Assembly (NCBI RefSeq): GCF_000455225.1
Contig: NZ_HF954537.1
Coordinates: 1,231,629 to 1,269,929 of the forward strand
Direction of reading: 5' to 3'
DNA from: Megasphaera massiliensis
GTDB taxonomy: Bacteria; Bacillota; Negativicutes; Veillonellales; Megasphaeraceae
DNA length: 38,301 bases
Shown: positions 1 through 8,408 of the stretch, one piece after another
Numbering within the stretch: the stretch's first letter is position 1
How the letters are laid out: every line of letters begins with the position of its first letter
Made by a program: the position numbers and the translations under genes
The notes under the pieces: model-generated
The model's database searches: none
What the model was told of the DNA's origin: nothing
What the model saw: the letters and a program-made list of their open reading frames with translations, nothing else

Positions 1-91
1 GTAATTTTTTTTATAATTTTTTTCATGCTTTTTTATTATACCTTATCGAGAGGCCATATGACAAGTAATTGTTCACCCGGCCCCTTTCGCC

Positions 92-133
92 AAACAAAAA
101 GGAGCTGCCTTGAAAGACAACTCCTTTTTGTTT
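92..133 (-). terminator. Rho-independent terminator of argGH
   Basis: Positions 92-104 pair perfectly with 121-133, and the stem continues inward with G-U pairs to a six-base loop. Read leftward the right side of the stem is T-rich. It lies just after the argH stop. Positions 1-91 are AT-rich and show no gene. Confidence 0.85.
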
Positions 134-142
134 CAATCGCTG

Positions 143-1576
143 TTACTTCAGTAGTTCATAGACAGAGGATACGACATCGTCCCAAGTTCCGATTTGGGTC
201 TGTTCACCGGCAATCGTATCGCGGCCGGCCTTGCATTGACGCGCAACGGACGTTGGCGACGTGCCGTTATATGTGTTACGCTGTTTGACGCACGTTTCGA
301 TATCCAAGTAATGATGGATATCTTCGGCGAAGAGAGGGCTCATGGCCTGCAGCTCTGACAGCGATAACTGCTGTAATACCTTGCCCTGTTCGATACAGTA
401 GTGGACGGCTTTCCCGACGACGGCATGGGCTTCACGGAAAGGAAGTCCTTTTTTGGCCAGGTAGTCGGCCATATCGGTAGCGTTCGAGAAATCGCTTTCC
501 AGCACTTCCCGCATATGCTCGCCGTTGACGGTCATTTTGTCAATCATGGCGGCATAGATGGTCAGGGCAAATTTCAAATTGTCGATGGCATCAAAGACGC
601 CTTCCTTATCTTCCTGCATGTCCTTGTCATAGGCCATGGGAATCCCCTTCATCATAGTGAGGACGCCCATGAGGTGGCCGTAAAAGCGGCCGGTCTTGCC
701 GCGGACGAGTTCGCAGATGTCGGGATTCTTCTTCTGGGGCATGATGGACGAACCCGTGCAGTGAGAATCGTCTAGTTCAATGAATTTAAATTCCGAGCTC
801 GACCAGAGGATGAATTCTTCCGACAAGCGGCTGAGGTGCATCATGAGAACAGCGGCAAATTCCAAGAAAGCAATGATATAATCCCGGTCGCTGACGGCAT
901 CGAGACTGTTGTCATAGAGCTTCCCAAACTTGAGCGTCTCAGCGACAAAGGGCTGATCAAGGGGATAGGTCGTCCCGGCCAGGGCACCGGCGCCAAGGGG
1001 CATCATATCGGCCATCTCCCAGGCATATTTCAAGTGGATGAAGTCACGGGACAACATCGAGAAATAGGCCATGAGATGGTGACTGAAGAGGATCGGCTGA
1101 GCCCGCTGCAGGTGCGTATATCCCGGCATGATGACGTCGCTGTACTTTTCAGCAGCCTTCACCAGGGACTCTTGGAGCTTGACCAAGAGGTCGGCAATGG
1201 CAGCGATTTCCCGGCGAATATAGAGGTGCATATCGAGGGCTACCTGATCGTTGCGGCTCCGCCCCGTATGAAGGCGTTTTCCCGCTTCGCCAATGGCATC
1301 GGTAAGTCTCTTTTCAATATTCATATGAATATCTTCGAGTTCGACAGAAAAATCAAAATTCCCGTCCTCGATTTGCTGGAAAATAACCTTCAAGCCTTTT
1401 ACGATGACGTCCTTATCCGCTTCCGAAATGATGCCTTCTTTGGCCAGCATCGTCGCATGGGCGATGCTGCCGCAAATATCTTCGGCGTACATCCGGCAGT
1501 CGAACTGAATGGATGCATTGAAGGCTTCTACACTTTTATCTGTGGCCTTAGTGAACCGGCCGCCCCATAACTTCAT
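143..1576 (-). CDS. argH: Argininosuccinate lyase
   Basis: This enzyme splits argininosuccinate into arginine and fumarate, the last step of arginine biosynthesis in the cytoplasm. The 477-residue length is usual for the family. The fumarase/aspartase superfamily signature GSSIMPQKKNPD is present, along with the N-terminal LWGGRF segment typical of ArgH and the substrate-binding run TGRSRNDQ. The start ATG at 1576 follows a GGAG ribosome site. The gene begins 15 bases after argG ends, so both are read leftward as one operon that ends at the hairpin at 92-133. No anomaly was seen. Confidence 0.97.
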   Translation of the reverse strand: MKLWGGRFTKATDKSVEAFNASIQFDCRMYAEDICGSIAHATMLAKEGIISEADKDVIVKGLKVIFQQIEDGNFDFSVELEDIHMNIEKRLTDAIGEAGKRLHTGRSRNDQVALDMHLYIRREIAAIADLLVKLQESLVKAAEKYSDVIMPGYTHLQRAQPILFSHHLMAYFSMLSRDFIHLKYAWEMADMMPLGAGALAGTTYPLDQPFVAETLKFGKLYDNSLDAVSDRDYIIAFLEFAAVLMMHLSRLSEEFILWSSSEFKFIELDDSHCTGSSIMPQKKNPDICELVRGKTGRFYGHLMGVLTMMKGIPMAYDKDMQEDKEGVFDAIDNLKFALTIYAAMIDKMTVNGEHMREVLESDFSNATDMADYLAKKGLPFREAHAVVGKAVHYCIEQGKVLQQLSLSELQAMSPLFAEDIHHYLDIETCVKQRNTYNGTSPTSVARQCKAGRDTIAGEQTQIGTWDDVVSSVYELLK

Positions 1577-1591
1577 ATCATTCGCTCCTTA

Positions 1592-2836
1592 TTATTTACC
1601 CTGCTTTTCAACATGCTGCTTCATCAGGGCCCGCATCTTGAGGGGCAGTCCGAAGAGGTTGATGAACCCTTCGGCATCGGTCTGGTCATAGACATCGTCT
1701 TCACCAAAGGTGACGAATTCTTCATTGTATAAAGAATAAGGCGACGTCGAACCGGCACTGATGATATTGCCCTTGTAGAGTTTCAAAATAACCTGACCGG
1801 TAACGGTCTGCTGCGTTTCATCGACGAAGGCCGAAAGAGCTTCGCGAAGCGGCGAGAACCATTTACCGTCATAGACGAGTTCGGCAAACTTGTTGGCTGC
1901 CGTTTCTTTATAGTGGAAGGTGTCGCGGTCGAGGCAGAGGTATTCCAATTCTCTGTGAGCATACATGAGGATGGCACCGCCCGGGTTTTCGTAAATACCG
2001 CGGCTCTTCATGCCGACCAAACGGTTTTCAACGATATCGACGATGCCGACACCATTGCGGGCACCGATTTCATTGAGGACCGTAATCAAGGTAACGGCGT
2101 CGTGTTTTTCACCATTGACGGCGACGGGAATCCCTTTTTCAAAATCGATGGTAACGTATTCCGGAGCGTCCGGAGCCTGTTCCGGCGTCTTGGTGACCAT
2201 GTAGACCATGTCTTTCGGGGCATTGGCCGGATCTTCGAGGTCATCACCTTCATGGCTCAAATGCCAAATATTCCAGTCCATGCTGTAGGGATAGGGATTT
2301 TCTTCCGATTTATAGTCGATAGGAACGTTGTGGGCTTCCGCATAAGCCAGTTCGTCTTCACGAGATTTGAGGTCCCACATCCGCCACGGTGCAATCAAGG
2401 TCATTTCCGGAGCCAGGGCTTTGACCGTCAATTCAAAGCGAACCTGATCATTCCCCTTACCCGTAGCACCATGGGCAATGGCTTCGGCCCCTTCTTTTTT
2501 AGCGACTTCAACGAGTTTCTTAGAAATGAGCGGACGGGCAAAGGACGTGCCGAGAAGGTATTTTCCTTCATAGACGGCGCCGGCTTTTACCGTCGGCCAT
2601 ACGTATTCTTCCATAAATTCTTTCTTGATATCCATGACGTACACTTTAGAAGCACCGGAAGCATAGGCTTTCTTTTCAATGGCTTCAAAGTCGTCCGGCT
2701 GGCCGACGTCAGCACAGGCAGCGATGACTTCAGCGCCGGGGTAGTTTTCTTTTAACCAAGGAATGATGACGGATGTATCGAGTCCGCCGGAATAGGCAAG
2801 GACAATTTTTTTAATCTCTTTTTTCGTATTGCTCAT
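1592..2836 (-). CDS. argG: Argininosuccinate synthase
   Basis: This enzyme joins citrulline and aspartate with ATP to form argininosuccinate, the step before ArgH. The protein has 414 residues and carries the N-type ATP pyrophosphatase P-loop [10 protein letters not shown] near residue 14. The ATG at 2836 has a clear AGGAGG site upstream. It is the first gene of the argGH operon. The promoter upstream is overlapped by an operator-like inverted repeat, which suggests repression by an arginine regulator, although no argR gene is in the window. Confidence 0.97.
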   Translation of the reverse strand: MSNTKKEIKKIVLAYSGGLDTSVIIPWLKENYPGAEVIAACADVGQPDDFEAIEKKAYASGASKVYVMDIKKEFMEEYVWPTVKAGAVYEGKYLLGTSFARPLISKKLVEVAKKEGAEAIAHGATGKGNDQVRFELTVKALAPEMTLIAPWRMWDLKSREDELAYAEAHNVPIDYKSEENPYPYSMDWNIWHLSHEGDDLEDPANAPKDMVYMVTKTPEQAPDAPEYVTIDFEKGIPVAVNGEKHDAVTLITVLNEIGARNGVGIVDIVENRLVGMKSRGIYENPGGAILMYAHRELEYLCLDRDTFHYKETAANKFAELVYDGKWFSPLREALSAFVDETQQTVTGQVILKLYKGNIISAGSTSPYSLYNEEFVTFGEDDVYDQTDAEGFINLFGLPLKMRALMKQHVEKQGK

Positions 2837-2904
2837 GATAAGTTCCTCCTCTATCGAATGAACGACTGCGATTGTTGGTAAGTTTTGTTCTGTCTACGTT
2901 TGAT

Positions 2905-2946
2905 AGTATACATCAGACAGAAAAATTATGCAAGTATTTTGCATAA
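2905..2946 (-). promoter_or_regulatory. argGH promoter with overlapping inverted repeat (ArgR-like operator)
   Basis: Read leftward, a -35 TTGCAT (2928-2933) and a -10 TATACT (2905-2910) are separated by 17 bases. The -35 is inside a perfect inverted repeat, TTATGCAA, 5 bases, TTGCATAA (2926-2946). The core TGCAA-N5-TTGCA resembles but does not match the classical ARG box TGAAT-N4-ATTCA. Assignment to ArgR is inference from the genes served. Confidence 0.65.
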
Positions 2947-3003
2947 AAATTTTACATGTTTTTTTTAAGCCGTCTCAAAGTTCCATCGGCCTCTAAAGTA
3001 TAG

Positions 3004-3028
3004 TATAATAGGGATGTTTAATAGGAGG
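3004..3028 (+). promoter_or_regulatory. -10 box and ribosome site of the transglycosylase gene
   Basis: A TATAAT at 3004-3009 implies transcription starting near 3016. That is downstream of an in-frame ATG at 3014, which therefore cannot be the start. AGGAGG at 3023-3028 sits six bases before the ATG at 3035, which is chosen. The -35 is weak (TTCCAT at 2981-2986). Confidence 0.6.
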
Positions 3029-3034
3029 AATGTG

Positions 3035-3829
3035 ATGAAACGAAAATACATCGCCATTTTCATCTTGGCCTTTGTCCTCTGCGCCGGCTGGAATATCGTC
3101 TTCGACACCACGAAAACGACGAAGCCGCCGACCGGGACAACGAGCCGGATAAAGGAAACAACCGAGCCCCAAGGGACTTGGCCGGCCCCGCTCCAACCTC
3201 TTGAAGCCAGTCTTTATCCCTATTTACACTTTCATCAGGCCATGGATGCCAAAATCAAAAAGATCCCCGTCTATGTGGCTATCGGAGCCATCTCAAAACC
3301 GATGCAGCACGCCGTCGTCGCCACCGAAGACCGCCGCTTCTATTCCCATGGAGCCATCGACCCCATCGGCATCGGTCGGGCTATTTTGACCAATATTCAA
3401 TCCGGTGAAACCGTAGAAGGCGGCAGTACCCTGAGCCAACAAGTCGTAAAAAATGTCTTTCTGTCCCAAGACCGGACCATCGCCCGAAAAGCCCAGGAAT
3501 TCGTCATGGCCTTCTTATTGGAACAGAATTACAGCAAAGATGAAATTTTAGAGATCTACCTCAATACGGCATATTTCGGTGCCAATGCTACGGGCATCGA
3601 TGATGCCGCCCGGACCTATTTTACAACGTCGCCGGAAAAATTAGACCTGGCCCAAGCCTCCATGCTGGCCGGCCTGGTACAGGCTCCGACCTATTATAAC
3701 CCCCTGCAAAACTATCAGGCTGCCAAAGCCCGTCAAAAAATCGTCTTGACCCTCATGACCGAACAAGGCTACATCAGCCCGGAACAAAGTAATGATGCTT
3801 ACAAAAAAGACCTCGGATTACAACGGTAA
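3035..3829 (+). CDS. Monofunctional peptidoglycan glycosyltransferase (GT51)
   Basis: This enzyme polymerises lipid II into glycan strands outside the cytoplasmic membrane. The 264-residue protein starts with a basic end and one hydrophobic segment (about residues 4-22), which should anchor it. The GT51 motifs appear in order: ATEDRRFYSHGAIDP (catalytic Glu), EGGSTLSQQVVKN, the RKAQEFVMAF segment, and KDEILEIYLNTAYFG. No transpeptidase domain follows, so it is MtgA-like or a stand-alone PBP1-type glycosyltransferase. It is divergent from argG, has its own promoter, and ends in a hairpin that overlaps its stop codon. Confidence 0.9.
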   Translation: MKRKYIAIFILAFVLCAGWNIVFDTTKTTKPPTGTTSRIKETTEPQGTWPAPLQPLEASLYPYLHFHQAMDAKIKKIPVYVAIGAISKPMQHAVVATEDRRFYSHGAIDPIGIGRAILTNIQSGETVEGGSTLSQQVVKNVFLSQDRTIARKAQEFVMAFLLEQNYSKDEILEIYLNTAYFGANATGIDDAARTYFTTSPEKLDLAQASMLAGLVQAPTYYNPLQNYQAAKARQKIVLTLMTEQGYISPEQSNDAYKKDLGLQR

Positions 3830-3842
3830 TCTGAGGTCTTTT
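3805..3842. terminator. Bidirectional terminator between transglycosylase and flavodoxin
   Basis: Positions 3805-3820 pair with 3827-3842 with one mismatch. There are T runs on both outer sides, so it can end the rightward transglycosylase gene, whose last codons it contains, and the leftward flavodoxin gene. Confidence 0.8.
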
Positions 3843-3856
3843 CACAGCCTTAAGGG

Positions 3857-4303
3857 CTACTGTTTTTGAACACGGCTCATCGTATCTTGCGCAAAAGCCC
3901 GAGCCTGATCGAGGTTCAATTCGCTTTCATCGACGGGAACCTGCATGTATTTATCTTTATCCGTCCAGGTGACATAGGTTCCGATGACGCCACTGCCGGG
4001 TTTTAAGAGTTCCACAGCACCGCGCAGGTGTTTCGAAGCCTGGTCCGAATAGGGATCATCATGAAGGGTTGCAAAAACAGCTACGTTGTTGTTTTTAATC
4101 TGTCTCAAAGCTTCCTGGCCTTTGGGATCAGCCTGATCTTTATCGCTCCAAAAGCCGACGAAAACGCAGTCATAACCGGAAAGATCTTTCGGCATTTCAT
4201 CGACGCTGACGCAGGGCGTCCCTTCCGGAAGACCGGATACAACGGCCTCGGCAATCTGTTTGGTGCGGCCGGTCTGGGATGAATATACTACAATGGCGTT
4301 CAT
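3857..4303 (-). CDS. Flavodoxin
   Basis: This is a small FMN-binding electron carrier of 148 residues. The N-terminal YSSQTGRTKQIAEAV segment is the flavodoxin phosphate-binding loop. The next loop, VGFWSDKDQAD, belongs to a subfamily common in anaerobes. The start is placed at 4303, the ATG preceded by AAAGGAGA, rather than at an upstream in-frame ATG that would add 17 residues not matching the fold. A Fur-like site lies 52 bases upstream of the start, fitting the known role of flavodoxins in replacing ferredoxin when iron is scarce. It appears monocistronic. The redox partner is unknown. Confidence 0.88.
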   Translation of the reverse strand: MNAIVVYSSQTGRTKQIAEAVVSGLPEGTPCVSVDEMPKDLSGYDCVFVGFWSDKDQADPKGQEALRQIKNNNVAVFATLHDDPYSDQASKHLRGAVELLKPGSGVIGTYVTWTDKDKYMQVPVDESELNLDQARAFAQDTMSRVQKQ

Positions 4304-4354
4304 CTCAACATCTCCTTTTACTATGTAATATTTTAATACTATTTTAATATTCAT

Positions 4355-4369
4355 TGATATTTATTATCG
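4355..4369 (-). promoter_or_regulatory. Putative Fur box upstream of flavodoxin
   Basis: Read leftward the 15-mer is CGATAATAAATATCA. It matches the 7-1-7 Fur consensus TGATAAT-N-ATTATCA at 12 of 14 positions. It lies in an AT-rich leader upstream of the flavodoxin start. No fur gene is in the window. Confidence 0.5.
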
Positions 4370-4509
4370 TTTATTGTAGTATATCATGAAATGGCCGCAT
4401 TTGTCCAATAGTTTTTTTATTAACAATAAGTTTATTTTTTATAATATTAAGTACAAACTTTAAACAATAAAGTACGTATAGCTTATACCTGCTTTATGAA
4501 AATAAATTC

Positions 4510-5919
4510 TCAAAAATTAGAGGGTTGTTCAATAACCTTGCCCGGATTCAATATCCACTTAGGATCTACGGCGCTTTTCAAGGTCTTCATCAGGTCGAGT
4601 TCAGCCGGATCCGTATATTCTTCCATATACTTGAGCCGCTTCAAACCGATTCCGTGTTCACCGGACAGACGGCCTCCCAGATTATATACATAAGTATACG
4701 CCGTCGACCGGAAGTCCTTCAATTGCTGTTCCCAAGCTTCATCGCTCATGTCACATTTTAAAATCTGGAAATGCAGGTTGCCGTCACCGGCGTGGGCCAG
4801 GCAGAAAATACGAAAGTCGTATTTTTTACTTTCGTTGACCAAATGCTGAATGCAGTCAGCAATCTTAGGAACGGGAACGACTAAATCTTCCGACGTAGCG
4901 ACTTTTGAAAAAGCCCTTGTGCTTTCCAGACAGTTGCGGCGGACCTTCCATACCCGATCGTCGGCTTCGACGATATCTGTCGCTCCGCATTCTTCACAGA
5001 CGGCCGCCAGTTTTTCCATCTTGTCGTCCAATTCATCTTCGTTGAAGGTTTCAATGGAAATGATGTCATAACAGCCGTCTTCGTAATGGGGCAGCTTCAA
5101 GTCACTGTAATCGCTGGCGCTGCGGACGAAATTGTTGTCCATGAATTCGACCGACGTCGGATTGAGGCCGGCCTTAATGAGTTTCGGGACCAGGGCTGTC
5201 GCCTTGGCAAGGTCGGTAAAGACGGCCAGGACATCGAGTTTATACGGCGGCAGAGGCACGAGTTTCAGCGTCGCTTTGGTAATGATGCCCAGCGTCCCTT
5301 CGGAACCGATGATCAGCTGATCCAAACAGAATCCCGTAGAACATTTCTGAAGATTCGCCCCAAGGTTTACGATTTTCCCCGTCGGCAAGACGGCTTCGAT
5401 GGCATAGACCTGGTGGCGGGTCGTACCGTAACGGACGGCCTTATTGCCGCCGGCATTGGTTGCCAAGTTGCCGCCAATGAGGCAGCTGTCGGAACTGCAA
5501 GGGTCACCGGCGTAGAGCAGTCCCTTTTCGCGGGCTGCATTTTGAATGTCAATCGTCCGAACGCCGGCTTCAACAGTCATATACATGCCGTCTTCGTCCA
5601 GCTCAAGGATTCTATTCATCCGTTCCATGAGCAGGACGATGCCTTCATAGGCCGGAACGGCACCGCAGCTGACGCTGGTACCGGCACTGCGCGGCGTGAC
5701 CGGGACGCCAAATCGGTTGGCAATCTGAAGGACCTCAGAAACCTCTTCGGTATTCGCCGGCAAGACGACGACTTCCGGTGTCCTCCAAAAAGACGGCGCC
5801 AGGCTTTCATCCGATTTATACACGTCGAGGATGGCCGGATCGGTCTTGACGTATTTATCGCCAACGGCATTTTTTAAAGCTTCTAACACTTCATCCGTAA
5901 CCGGATTATATTTTTCCAT
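4510..5919 (-). CDS. FAD-linked 2-hydroxyacid oxidoreductase (GlcD/Dld-like), probable D-lactate dehydrogenase
   Basis: The protein oxidises a 2-hydroxyacid, probably D-lactate or glycolate, to the keto acid with FAD. The 469 residues show the PCMH/FAD_binding_4 fold (VTPRSAGTSVSCGAVP, then GDPCSSDSCLIGGNLATNAGG and IIGSEGTLGIITK). The C-terminal FAD-oxidase domain contains LAHAGDGNLHFQILK and ends with LSGEHGIGLKR and WILNPGK. There is no iron-sulfur extension, so electrons must go to a partner, possibly an electron-transfer flavoprotein as known for lactate dehydrogenases of anaerobes. No etf genes are in the window. The lactate racemase gene lies just upstream, which supports lactate. It has its own promoter and no clear terminator after it. 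Confidence 0.88.
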   Translation of the reverse strand: MEKYNPVTDEVLEALKNAVGDKYVKTDPAILDVYKSDESLAPSFWRTPEVVVLPANTEEVSEVLQIANRFGVPVTPRSAGTSVSCGAVPAYEGIVLLMERMNRILELDEDGMYMTVEAGVRTIDIQNAAREKGLLYAGDPCSSDSCLIGGNLATNAGGNKAVRYGTTRHQVYAIEAVLPTGKIVNLGANLQKCSTGFCLDQLIIGSEGTLGIITKATLKLVPLPPYKLDVLAVFTDLAKATALVPKLIKAGLNPTSVEFMDNNFVRSASDYSDLKLPHYEDGCYDIISIETFNEDELDDKMEKLAAVCEECGATDIVEADDRVWKVRRNCLESTRAFSKVATSEDLVVPVPKIADCIQHLVNESKKYDFRIFCLAHAGDGNLHFQILKCDMSDEAWEQQLKDFRSTAYTYVYNLGGRLSGEHGIGLKRLKYMEEYTDPAELDLMKTLKSAVDPKWILNPGKVIEQPSNF

Positions 5920-5998
5920 CGTAAAATCCCCTTTGCTGTTTCGCAGAAATGGAACTGAGGTTTCGCCCAGCGCAACTGCTTTTTTTAATTTTATGACT

Positions 5999-6027
5999 AT
6001 TATAGTACAGGCGCCCCTATTTGTCTC
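5999..6027 (-). promoter_or_regulatory. Promoter of the GlcD/Dld-like gene
   Basis: Read leftward, GAGACA (6022-6027) and TATAAT (5999-6004) are separated by 17 bases, about 80 bases before the gene. Together with the larA terminator this suggests separate transcription from larA. Confidence 0.55.
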
Positions 6028-6126
6028 TAAAATTTCAAAAAAAGGATATATCCCTTTATCATTTTATTTATATCTTCCCTATATCTTAAAGAACGGTTAA
6101 ATCCATGGGTTTTATATAAAAAAAAG

Positions 6127-6148
6127 AAGCTGTCTAAAAAGACAGCTT
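6127..6148 (-). terminator. Rho-independent terminator of larA
   Basis: A perfect 9-base stem (6127-6135 with 6140-6148) with a 4-base loop is followed, read leftward, by a run of eight T residues. It closes the ispE-gntR-larA transcription unit. Confidence 0.9.
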
Positions 6149-6191
6149 GCTGTATCTATCGTGCGCGACGGCAGATGCTGAAAAAGATTCC

Positions 6192-7475
6192 TTATAGTAC
6201 GGGAAAGGTCGCTGCCGCATGGCCCATGACGGTAACGGTATAATCTTCAGGAAGGTTTTCCTGTGCTTTTGCCCAGGCCTCTTCCAAAGACGCCGCCGGG
6301 ATGAGACCGCTCTGACGAATGATATCAAAGTTTTCAGGCCGGGTTACGACATAGACAGCCTGCATGGAACGGAAAATACAGTGTGACTTGAAGGCTACAA
6401 AGGCCGGAATGGAAAAGTCGGCCCGCAGGTCCCGTTCAAAAGCCGTCATGTCGCTGCGGAAGAACCAGTCCGTAAAGACGGCCGGTTCTTTGATATCGGG
6501 GCAGTCGAGGGTGAGGATCATCGTGCCGCCGGGTTTCGTCGCAAAGACGGCATTCATAGGAGCCTTCATGCTCTGATAGAGGTTCATATCCTTAGGATAG
6601 CCGCCGGCCGAGGCCAAGGTGATATCTGCCCTTTCAGCAATAGGCACGCTGGCAAAGGAAAGAAGGTCATCACAGCCTTTCTTCCAGGCGGTATACCAGT
6701 GACCGCCGACGACTTCAGCCAGCTCCCCGTCTGCCGAAAAGACGGTATTGACCAGGAAGCAAGGATTCAGCAATGCCGCTGCCTGCTTCATATCGTCGTG
6801 AAGGGGGTTATCCTCTAAGAGGCTCGTTTCACAGCGTTCATTGCAGCCGCCGCCAAAATCTTCAGTCAGCGCCAAGGCATGGTTGCGCATAATCGTTTCA
6901 TAGCCGGCAATTCCCGGCAAGACAGCTTTACGGCCGCCGCCAAACCCGGCCATAGGATGGAAGGATACGGCACCGGTCACGATAACCTTATCGGCCCGAA
7001 CGGCTTCGGCATTAAGCCATACCTCATTGCCGTGCGTCGTCGTCCCGACTTTTAAGAGGTTTTCCTTATCGCGGCAGTCATGATTGATGATGGTAAGACG
7101 ACGTACCATTTCTTTGCCGCAGACCAACTCGTCTTCTTCCGGCGTATGAGCCCGGTGAGTCCCTTGGGCCGTAACGACCTTGATCTGCTCATCAGGAATA
7201 CCGGCCAGATTCAATTCATTTACAATGACCGGCAGCATCTGTGCCGTATGGACGGGGCGGGTAATGTCGCTGACGATGATGGCTACGGTGTCCCCGGGTG
7301 CTACGACGTCAGCCAAGGGAAGGCTGTCAATGGGTTGGCGCAGGGCCTTTCGGACAGCGGCGGCCTCATCGGAGACGGCTTTTACATGATTCCCATGTAA
7401 ATCATATAATATGTGTGTTTCATCAAGGGAAATCTGCTGTTCCCCTTTCCCAAAAGGAAGTGAATAGGTTTTCAT
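6192..7475 (-). CDS. larA: Nickel-dependent lactate racemase LarA
   Basis: LarA interconverts D- and L-lactate with a covalently bound nickel-pincer nucleotide. The 427 residues keep every residue known in the Lactiplantibacillus plantarum enzyme. D70 and R73 lie in SDITRP, H107 in GTHR, H173 in SFHPMAGFGGGRK, and K183, the cofactor attachment lysine, in the same motif. H199, the nickel ligand, is in MRNHAL, with Q301 and K304 in YQSMKA. The early numbering is shifted by only one. The LarB, LarC and LarE cofactor genes are not in the window. The start follows GAAGGAT, which overlaps the end of the preceding 53-codon gene. A FadR-type regulator is two genes upstream and a lactate-type flavoprotein is downstream. 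LarA paralogues acting on other 2-hydroxyacids exist, so the substrate is likely but not certain. Confidence 0.92.
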   Translation of the reverse strand: MKTYSLPFGKGEQQISLDETHILYDLHGNHVKAVSDEAAAVRKALRQPIDSLPLADVVAPGDTVAIIVSDITRPVHTAQMLPVIVNELNLAGIPDEQIKVVTAQGTHRAHTPEEDELVCGKEMVRRLTIINHDCRDKENLLKVGTTTHGNEVWLNAEAVRADKVIVTGAVSFHPMAGFGGGRKAVLPGIAGYETIMRNHALALTEDFGGGCNERCETSLLEDNPLHDDMKQAAALLNPCFLVNTVFSADGELAEVVGGHWYTAWKKGCDDLLSFASVPIAERADITLASAGGYPKDMNLYQSMKAPMNAVFATKPGGTMILTLDCPDIKEPAVFTDWFFRSDMTAFERDLRADFSIPAFVAFKSHCIFRSMQAVYVVTRPENFDIIRQSGLIPAASLEEAWAKAQENLPEDYTVTVMGHAAATFPVL

Positions 7476-7490
7476 AAAAATATCCTTCTA

Positions 7491-7652
7491 TTAAAATAGA
7501 TTCCAATGTCCCATATACAAGGCGACAAGGGAGCGAATGAATAAACAGACAAACAAAATATAGGTCAAAACATAGAGAAAGTTTTCAAAGTCTTCCATGT
7601 GCTCAGAACGTTCATGAATTTCGTGAAAATGGTCGAGTAAAAAATGTCCCAT
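7491..7652 (-). CDS. Small His-rich single-span membrane peptide between gntR and larA
   Basis: This is a 53-residue open frame with no family I recognise. The N-terminal half is polar and histidine-rich, with DHFHEIHERSEHMED (His at 3, 8, 10, 13 and 18) forming HxH and HxxH spacings. A hydrophobic segment follows (about residues 25-46, FLYVLTYILFVCLFI onward), then a short tail containing one more His. The ATG at 7652 has AGGAAGGG eight bases upstream, overlapping the gntR stop. Its stop is 15 bases before larA, so it is translated in the same tight leftward operon. What is seen is the frame, the ribosome site and the composition. A role with nickel or membrane placement of LarA is inference. 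It could also be a translational-coupling leader for larA. Confidence 0.65.
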   Translation of the reverse strand: MGHFLLDHFHEIHERSEHMEDFENFLYVLTYILFVCLFIRSLVALYMGHWNLF

Positions 7653-7667
7653 TTGAAAGTCCCTTCC

Positions 7668-8405
7668 TTATCCGTCTTGATGAGGGAATAATTCATGGAC
7701 GCGTCGAGCCGATTCTTCATCTTGGCGAATCCCTTTCAGCAGGGTGCGTTCTGAATTTTCCATATGTTTTTTAGCCACTTTTCGCGCCATGGCGCTATTA
7801 TGATCGGCAATATTTTCTACCATCTGCCGATGTTCCTCCCAGGTCGCCGCCAGACGGCCGGGATAGTGCATGGAAATAGAGCGAAAGCGAAGCATCTGTT
7901 CGCGTAAATTGTTCAAGATATCAACTAAACGCTGATTGCGGCTGGCGTGGTACAAAACGTCGTGGAAGCGAATGTCAGCATCGACGATCTTATCAAACTG
8001 GTCATTATCAATATATTCATTGATTTCGACGAGGATCCGTTCCAAATATTCTAATTCATCCGGCGTAATTCGCTCGGCAGCAAGGCCGGCTGCCAGTTCT
8101 TCCAAGGCGCTTCGGATTTCGAAAACCTGCGCGATATCCTTTAAAGAAATATCGGCTACATAGGTTCCGCGCCGCGGCACCATGACGACGAAGCCTTCAA
8201 GTTCCAATTTTCGGATAGCCTCGCGAATCGGCGTCCGGCTGACGCCCAATTCCTCAGCCAGTTGAATTTCCATCAGCCGCTCACCGGGCTTCAATACGCC
8301 ATCTTTAATGGCCTGACGCAAGGCCTCGCTGACGACTTCCCGCAGCGGTCGGTAAGCATCTAATTTTATCGGTTCTAAGGCATGCCTTTTCGTTTGCTTT
8401 TGCAT
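7668..8405 (-). CDS. GntR-family regulator, FadR/FCD subfamily
   Basis: This is a 245-residue transcription factor. The N-terminal winged helix contains ELGVSRTPIREAIRKLELEG (about residues 53-72). A helical FCD ligand-binding domain follows from about residue 85, with FEIRSALEELAAGLAAERI, the metal-binding pattern DADIRFHDVLYHASRN, and late histidines. FCD regulators typically bind carboxylic acids such as lactate or gluconate. It begins three bases after ispE and is followed directly by the small peptide gene and larA, so control of the lactate genes is likely. An ispE-gntR pairing is, from general knowledge, common in Negativicutes, so its target could also lie elsewhere. Confidence 0.88.
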   Translation of the reverse strand: MQKQTKRHALEPIKLDAYRPLREVVSEALRQAIKDGVLKPGERLMEIQLAEELGVSRTPIREAIRKLELEGFVVMVPRRGTYVADISLKDIAQVFEIRSALEELAAGLAAERITPDELEYLERILVEINEYIDNDQFDKIVDADIRFHDVLYHASRNQRLVDILNNLREQMLRFRSISMHYPGRLAATWEEHRQMVENIADHNSAMARKVAKKHMENSERTLLKGIRQDEESARRVHELFPHQDG

Positions 8406-8408
8406 CGA

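Noticed and set aside
836-1570. Long rightward open frame (244 codons) inside argH
   Set aside because: Exactly antisense to a certain argH gene, no ribosome site, no family resemblance; produced by codon bias on the other strand.
1913-2755. Rightward open frame of 280 codons inside argG
   Set aside because: Antisense shadow of argG with no independent signals.
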